64,000 bases of DNA. It comes from Exophiala sp. HKRS030 (taxonomy: Eukaryota > Ascomycota > Eurotiomycetes > Chaetothyriales > Herpotrichiellaceae). The stretch is from positions 1,302,001-1,366,000 of the forward strand of contig JAHWDD010000010.1 in assembly GCA_023897205.1 (NCBI GenBank). Direction: 5' to 3'. The position numbers and the translations under genes were made by a program. How positions within the stretch are numbered: the stretch's first letter is position 1; each line of letters starts with the position of its first letter. The notes under the pieces are model-generated. The model was not told the origin of the DNA, did not search any database, and was given only the letters and a program-made list of their open reading frames with translations. This document shows, piece by piece, positions 57,815 through 64,000 of this stretch.

Positions 57815-59190
57815 ATGCGCACGACAACCAGTGCTTTGGCCGTCTTGGCCTTGATGGCGGAGCTTGTCGTCGCATGGCCGGTGCACACTCCCAAACTCGC
57901 CTACAACCCTGCGGACGAGTACTATATCTCCTTCGGTCCTCGCCCTTATTATCTCATCCAGAACATGACCGAATCTCCCCTCAAGGATCAGCTGGAATCT
58001 TGCGAGAATGGGCCTTTCGGCGTGACCGCGTGGAGCATCGGCCAGTAAGTACTTGCTGCCAAGGTCTCACGCCTCGAGCAACAGCTCTCGCGTGCGTTGT
58101 TGGCCGCAGTACGCCTAACTGACAGTCTGGCAGTCGTGGCGGTGGCACACTTCAAATCCCCGAGGAAACCGTGCAATCTACCATGGCTGGCGCTCGTATG
58201 GGGGCGGGAATTCTAGAATGCGACGTCTCCTTCACGTCGGACCTTGGGCTAGTATGCAGACACGACATCTGTGACTTGCACACTACGACCGATATCCTGT
58301 TGAGACCGGAGCTGGCCAAAAAGTGTCACACTCCATTCACGCCGGCCAACGCAACCCACCCGGCCAAGGCTCTTTGCTGCACCGCTGATATCACAATGGA
58401 CGAGTTCACGTCTCTCTGTGGAAAGATGGACGGCTTCAATGCCAGTGCGACCACGCCGGAGGATTATCAGCACGGGGTCCCCTTTTTCCGCACCGAGCTG
58501 TACGATACGTGCGGACAGGTCATGACGCTCGACAGTTATATCGAGCTCGTGGACTCTCTTCCGGGATACCGCAATTTCACGCCCGAGTTGAAAACCCCTC
58601 CCAAGGCAGTTCCCATGCCATTCAACGGGTACACACAAGCCCAATATGCTCGGGACATGATCAACACCTTCATCAGCCACGGCATCGACCCAGCCCGCGT
58701 GTTCCCTCAATCCTTCACTCCCGCCGACGTGTATCTGTGGTTGAACGAGTTCCCCGAATGGGGCGCTCAAGCAGTGTTCCTTGACGAGGATGGAGACGAC
58801 CCCAGCAACTTCACAACGGCCGTTAACCGTCTCCCTGCCCTCAAGGCAAGCGGAGTCAATATCATCTCTCCTCCGATCAACTACCTGCTGGCCGTCGGAG
58901 GGCCGAACAATGACACCATCGTGCCCTCGGACTATGCCATCACGGCGAAGAACGCCGGGCTCGACATCATCGCTTGGTCATTCGAGCGTTCTGGCCCTCT
59001 GACTCGCGTCGCTGCAGACGGGGACTATTATTACTCGTCCGTGGCGCCGGTGGTGCATTACGATGGCCAGATGTATGAGATCCTCGACATCATGGGACGT
59101 GAGATTGGCATCAAGGGCATGTTTGCCGATTGGTCTTCAACCGTCACGTACTATGCGAATTGCTTTGGTTTGAAAGGACCAGGAAACTAA
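57815..59190 (+). CDS. Secreted glycerophosphodiester phosphodiesterase family protein
   Basis: Hydrolyses glycerophosphodiesters or related phospholipid head groups outside the cell. Exons 57815-58044 and 58134-59190 join across an 89 bp intron to 428 residues. A signal peptide is clear (TTTSALAVLALMAELVVA, cleavage near 20-22). The splice junction rebuilds the catalytic motif GHRGGGTLQIPEET; the His codon itself is split by the intron. Further GDPD residues are ECDV (Glu, Asp) and CRHDICD (His, Asp), as expected for a Ca/Mg-dependent TIM barrel. There are several N-glycosylation sites and Cys pairs. Substrate not determined. Confidence 0.9.
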
Positions 59191-59499
59191 ACCCTTCGAA
59201 TCTAATGACGGCTAAATGATGAAGAAATTTCACTGAAGTAAAGGGAACGAGGAAGACCATCCTTTTGGATTTGTACATAGGCAAATTAATATGCATGAAT
59301 GCTTCGACGTGGAGCAGTAATATTGTTTGGTCGAGACAACGTTTGTCCAATGACCGATAACATTTACTTTTCTTCACGTTCCGATTCAACAGGTGCCACG
59401 CACCCTTCTCACTGATTAAGCACGGTGCAGAGTAGTTTTCATTAACTCCAACATTAGCTATCCTCGTGGGGCATTATGCTTGGTAAAGCTCTCGGCAGA
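59191..59499. other. Convergent intergenic region
   Basis: 309 bp between the stop codons of the GDPD and DUF3712 genes. Nothing else seen. Confidence 0.6.
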
Positions 59500-60663
59500 T
59501 CATCTCGCTGAGGTAGTGGTGTTGATTCCCAGAGCTTGTGCTAGTCCTGCTTTCTCCAACACTTCGATGACGTTTAGTTGGACGGTAAGATTCTTTGCCT
59601 GTAGTGGACGCTCGTAATAGGGAAGGTGCTGTCCGTTGTAGATGACACTTCTACAAACAATGTCGATGGGGAAAATCCCCGACTTGTATTTGGTGAAGAG
59701 GAGCAGACCGACGGCCGTTTGATTTGTGAGCGCGAGTAAGGGAAGGGTGTTGTTCCCTGGTCGCAATACCACGTTATCCAGCGTGGAGGTGCCAATAGAC
59801 ACATTACCGACATACATGTCCATGGTCATGTTGCCCATCTCGTACGTGCTCACACTCGGGTTCGGGATCAGCACGGTGCCGTTGGAATTGTAGCTGGCGG
59901 GATGCGACCCCATGATGAGTTCAAAGTCCGTTACGCTGAAACCTTTGAGACCATTGAGACCTGGAAATCACGTCAGTCAGCAAGGGAAGGCAAAGGAATG
60001 GTCTGGGGGAAAAGAGCCGACCTTTCAGAGTGATCTTGTCGTTGTACTTGACAGTCGTCTTCTGCAGTTTGCCGTACTTCAGGCCGCCCTTGCCCTTCAG
60101 GTAGACGTTGTACTCCTCACTGAGGAGCTGCGTTTGAGCATAGGCGTAGAACTGGTCCTTGTTCTTGATCTGTACCTCCTGGCTGACTGACTCATGGGTC
60201 CCGTTGGCCGCGTCAATCGGAGGTATGGACAGTTGGGCGAAGGGGATGTCGGAGTCCTCCAGGCAGAGGTCGGCCTCAAAAGCATCCAGCTTTGCGTGCA
60301 GGCTCGAATTCGACAAGAAGACGCTGTCCAAGTCCAAGTGAAAGTGGTCCGGTGCTGGGTCGAGTAGCGACTGTGAAGTGACCATCAGTGTCGACTTGTT
60401 GATCGCAGACTGAGCCATGTTCGGATAAGCGACGTACACCCTGTAGTGCGGTTAGGACGTCTCGGAGTGCAGAGAAGCTCGCTTTCTGATACATACACCG
60501 GGAGCACGACGACGAGAACAACGATAACGAAGACGATGGCATAAATCCACCAAAAGCGACCACAATGGCGCTTGACCTTTGCCCGTTTTCTTCCATCCGC
60601 CGGGACGTTGCCTTCCTCTTCGAGCGTCGCGGGCTTTTCCTGAGGCTCTTCTTCTGGCGCCAT
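59500..60663 (-). CDS. DUF3712 single-pass membrane protein
   Basis: Exons 60663-60497, 60440-60022 and 59960-59500 join to 348 residues; the introns are 56 bp (donor GTATGT) and 61 bp. A charged cytosolic N-terminus with a KRAKVKRHCGRFWW motif precedes one strong transmembrane segment (about 36-56). A long lumenal or extracellular part follows, with about eight N-glycosylation sites and alternating beta-strand pattern (LMVTSQSLLDPAPDHFHL, GLKGFSVTDFELI), typical of fungal DUF3712 proteins. They resemble LEA/tubby-like lipid-binding beta-sandwiches, but function is unknown. Confidence 0.85.
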
Positions 60664-62518
60664 ATTGTCTGTAAGGTTAGAATCTGGGAGGTAAGTGAGA
60701 GAAAACTGAGAAACGAAGGTGGCAGGCAAACGAAAAGAAAAACAAGAGATACCAACGAAGAAATCTTGCGGAGAGAGAGAAAGTAATCCCCCAGACGATC
60801 ACTTTATCTGGGGACTGTAGTCATTGTCAATCTCCTCCTTTGCCCAGAGGGACATTTCAAACGGGGGCAAAAAAGAAGCATTGAGCTATCAGATGGAGTG
60901 TCAGTATTTCGACCAGATAGGTGTGTGTTCCGACAGCCACCAGCCTGGCCTTGACCACTGCGGTGTGTCTTGCGAACAGACGCCAGCACTTTCATCACAT
61001 GCAACGACGTAGAAAATTGTCCGACCGAGGTTTGGAAATGCATCACATGCCACTAAAACTGTGGTGTTGGGCAATTTAGGGGACCGAAGTTTGCTCACAG
61101 AATACGACTGTGGGTTGCGAGAGGTTCGGAAGAGACGAGAGAGAATGACAAGTACCACCTCGGCATCAAGACTAGAAAATCGACGGGCGCAGGAAAAACG
61201 TCGACGAGGCCAGACTAGTCCGAACTGGGAGCCTCGTCCGTCCGTGGGATCCAATCAGCGTCGACGCAGCCTGGTCGATCACAGACAATCCGGGGTCTTC
61301 GCTGTGACTCTCCAACCTCAAGCTTCTCGTCTCGCCTCGTCTCCTCCTGCATGTCACTTTATCCATTCATTTCCCTTACCACAAGCTCATCTCCAAGAGG
61401 GTGTCGTGTGCTCCATTAGGGTCTCGCTGGGTCCATTATCCTGCGCCCTTTGGCCTGTCGCTGCCCACTTGGAAACGTCGTCCGGTGCAGGTCCGTTACA
61501 CACCCGATGGGTACGAGTCAAAGGTCTGCGGAGCACTCAAGCTCCATACCACAACTAATGCAAGATCGACAAGCCTTTGGATAGTCGCTTCTTATGCAGA
61601 CAAAGTACCTCGGGATTTTTTGATCGATGTTAGAGCCTCCCACGGTTCAATCGCTTTCCAGTATTGACTCTCAATTGCAGACCACTTATCTCATGCGAAC
61701 ACCATGTCAGCTCGAATAGCGATCGATCGTGACACCCTCGCTGTCCCGCCACAGATGCAACCCTTTTGGGAATACATCCACCGTGCAGTGACGCTAGTCG
61801 ACTGTACTGTAGGATCCGACCCTCTTTCCACCTTCTCGCATCCCCCGGTCGAGTCTACCCTTTGACTTCAATGACACTTTGTGTGGCAACGCTTCGTGGC
61901 AAACCAAGGCCAAAAATACTCTGAGATGGGATACACCTACACGGAGAACCAGCCTCAAGATTGTTTTCTCACATACCAAGCATCGTATCGATGACCGGTA
62001 CATCCGCGAGCATCGCACGATGAGAGTGCTGGAGCGATGTTCTCGCAACTGTAGCGCCCTCGGATGATTCTCCATTTCTTTCTAGGGTTCACGACCGGTC
62101 GACTTGGGACCTCTCATGTGCTTTTCTTCATTGAAAAAGCCGAGGCACTCTTCATTGATCGACGAGTCCGAACGGATGCAGGGATCCAGAGGCAGGTACT
62201 GTATGCAGCCATCTTAAAGAACCATACCTTGGAAAGTATAATCACCAACAGGACTGGCGCCATTCCTCTACCCAGCAGGCGGGTAGCAGCGATCACTACA
62301 CTTCTTCCACCTTCGCATACTGGCAGTTTATGGCGACTTACAGCATATCCGATAGGTAGTGCAAGCTAACAGTACTGCATGCGCAATCAACGTTTCGATC
62401 CAATGTCACCGAAGACTGCTCCCATGATTATACTAACGCTATCGATAGCGGCAGACCGACCAGACCCGTTATGGATTCCAATGCCTTGGACGCCGACTCT
62501 ATGTATGCAATCTACCTT
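60664..62518. other. Intergenic, 1.9 kb
   Basis: DUF3712 promoter side and 3' side of the glycosyltransferase. The longest open frame (165 codons at 61061-61558) has Arg/Ser-rich random composition and is not accepted. Confidence 0.45.
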
Positions 62519-63706
62519 CTATGGAATGGTCAATTGTCCCGCTGCGGGAAAGCCTGCCTCTGTAGCCATTACAGCTGCGTCAGCGGCTTCCTTCATGGCA
62601 ATTTGACTTGCCTGTTCTTCCGGTGACAACGCGTCGAACGCTGTCTTGTTCTCGTCCCACTCTCTGACGCAGTTTGCGTCCCAGTTGCACTTCTCCACCT
62701 CGCCATATACTGGATGCGTGTAGCGAGGATGGGTGGTCGGCCAACCTGAGGCATGATAATGGTGCTTCACTAACGCCGTCTTAGCGTTGTGATTGCCAGA
62801 GTCCGAATGTCCCTGCCCGGCTGCGAAGGCCTCGACGGTCAAGACGAGAATGCCACCGACCAGCTTAGACTCTCCCAGATTGTGGAAGCAATCCCAGTGG
62901 ACTTCCTCGCCTGTGCGTGCGGCCATCTCCTCCATGATGGCTCGAGTGAACGCCGATGGCCCTGTGCCACTGATCACCTCGTCGAAGTCGAGTTGAATTT
63001 CTGAGATGGAAACCCCTTGCCTTGCAGAGACATCGTTGAGCCATTTCAAAATGTTGTTGATGAGTCTCATCATTACTGGAAGTCGAGGCTTTGACATGAA
63101 TGTCCATTGGCAAAACGACTCGCATTTCCCACCAAGAATGCTGTGGTCGCGGAATTCGGGCTGGTCAATTTCAATGCCGATGACCATGTCAACGTCTTTC
63201 TCGTTGTATCGACTTGGGATGAAGCGTTCGATTGGCTTCAGTGCTTCAACGTCGATGTCTGTATAGATACCGCCTTCTGCGTACATGACAAGATACCGCA
63301 GTAGATCTGCTTTGACAATCCTCGCAGTCAGCGACTTGTATGCGTGTACAATGTCAGGTCGGTTGAAGCCGGCAGGGCCGAAATATGTTTCGACATAGTA
63401 TAAGTCGTTTTGGTCCGTCAAGACTTCGTATCGGTGGTCTGGATTCTTCATGATCCAGGTGCGAGCAGTAGTCAAGTCCCTCTCTTCGAAGTCCAGAGGA
63501 TCGACTTTCCAGGTCTGCCAGATTTTTTTGGGGAATCTGCCGCTCGCCATTGATGCATGGTAGGTCACTTCAGCACTGAACTCGCCCAATGACCCAGCCG
63601 TCATCAAGACAAGAGACAGAAGTATCAGTACGAGACATACTGGCAATGCTCTGCGGATCTGCTTGGGCAAGCAGCCTCCAAGTACTGGTGTAGTCGCGGA
63701 TTGCAT
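62519..63706 (-). CDS. OCH1-like GT32 glycosyltransferase, Golgi type II membrane protein
   Basis: Single open frame, 395 residues. A short cytosolic N-terminus and one signal-anchor (about 20-38) fit a Golgi enzyme. The catalytic region has PKKIWQTWK, YEVLTDQND, LRYLVMYAEGGIYTDIDVEAL with the DXD metal motif (Asp150-Asp152), and GTGPSAFTRAIMEE. This is the pattern of alpha-1,6-mannosyltransferase OCH1 and relatives, which extend N-glycans. Fungi have several paralogues, so the exact linkage is uncertain. The C-terminus is Ala/Glu-rich. Confidence 0.9.
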   Translation of the reverse strand: MQSATTPVLGGCLPKQIRRALPVCLVLILLSLVLMTAGSLGEFSAEVTYHASMASGRFPKKIWQTWKVDPLDFEERDLTTARTWIMKNPDHRYEVLTDQNDLYYVETYFGPAGFNRPDIVHAYKSLTARIVKADLLRYLVMYAEGGIYTDIDVEALKPIERFIPSRYNEKDVDMVIGIEIDQPEFRDHSILGGKCESFCQWTFMSKPRLPVMMRLINNILKWLNDVSARQGVSISEIQLDFDEVISGTGPSAFTRAIMEEMAARTGEEVHWDCFHNLGESKLVGGILVLTVEAFAAGQGHSDSGNHNAKTALVKHHYHASGWPTTHPRYTHPVYGEVEKCNWDANCVREWDENKTAFDALSPEEQASQIAMKEAADAAVMATEAGFPAAGQLTIP

Positions 63707-64000
63707 TGTCCTCGAGGATGTTTTCTACAGACGTCCGTGCCACTCTTGACGCAGCTACGGGTGGGCAGGACCATTTTGAGTCTTTCTCAAATGCTCTCAG
63801 AGAATGCCTGCCCTCCAACTACGGTATGAGCAGATCACACCGCATGGATGGAAGGTGGGGAATCACTACCAAAGCTGAACGAAAAGACCATGCGGTCCAA
63901 ATTCTTCCTGACGTCAAGCTCGAGTCTCGTGAAGATGCTACGACAAAGCTTCATCAGAAGCATTAGGATATCCATACGGAAATGTGATGAGCAACAAAAA
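63707..64000. other. Window end, promoter side of the glycosyltransferase
   Basis: No complete gene is visible in the last 294 bp. A plus-strand open frame of 86 codons is present but lacks support. Confidence 0.4.

Noticed and set aside
61061..61558. 165-codon plus-strand open frame upstream of the DUF3712 gene
   Set aside because: Arg/Ser/Pro-rich random composition, no splice partners, no family resemblance.

Overview
The window is nuclear DNA of a filamentous ascomycete (Pezizomycotina). The reasons are short introns (46-102 bp) with GTAAGT/GTATGT-like donors and CTAAC/CTGAC branch sites, families such as HET, DUF3712, fungal MARVEL and a Rap-like RSR1 GTPase, and intergenic DNA with the TACTCCGTA/TACGGAGTA word. 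I cannot name the order or species with confidence. All exon joins below were worked out by hand from frame, splice sites and family patterns; none has transcript support.

Layout. 1-12 kb: 3' end of an unknown gene, a peroxisomal copper amine oxidase (+), an OST-alpha-type membrane protein, homoserine O-acetyltransferase MET2 and an MFS exporter (all -). 12-23 kb: two large housekeeping genes on the minus strand, SEC24 (COPII coat) and a 2317-codon intronless THO2 (mRNA export). 23-30 kb: an NAD(P)-binding epimerase-like protein, a possible small coiled-coil protein, a class III aminotransferase and a mitochondrial short-chain dehydrogenase. 31-40 kb: less conserved minus-strand genes, namely a helical protein fused to a degenerate low-molecular-weight tyrosine phosphatase fold, a MARVEL protein, a His/Asp-rich protein and an acidic nuclear-type protein. 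40-48 kb: both subunits of mitochondrial 3-methylcrotonyl-CoA carboxylase (leucine breakdown) flanking an RSR1/Rap GTPase. 48-56 kb: one giant minus-strand locus. 57-64 kb: a secreted GDPD phosphodiesterase, a DUF3712 membrane protein and an OCH1-like GT32 glycosyltransferase.

The most unusual locus is 48762-55651. Hand-joined exons give a sacsin/NO VEIN-type GHKL ATPase, a DUF3883-like C-terminal domain, a long disordered linker and then a complete HET (heterokaryon incompatibility) domain in one reading frame. This looks like a fungal immune or allorecognition receptor in which a GHKL ATPase takes the place of the usual NACHT/NB-ARC switch. Its ATPase half carries one in-frame TAA (codon 207) followed by CAGCCA, which fits the known stop-codon readthrough context. 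A second interesting protein (31795-33003) has the LMW-PTP fold signature, but Asp replaces the nucleophilic Cys and Ser replaces the acid Asp.

Intergenic stretches above 300 bp are listed as 'other'. I saw no tRNA, rRNA, transposon, CRISPR array or RIP-damaged repeat.
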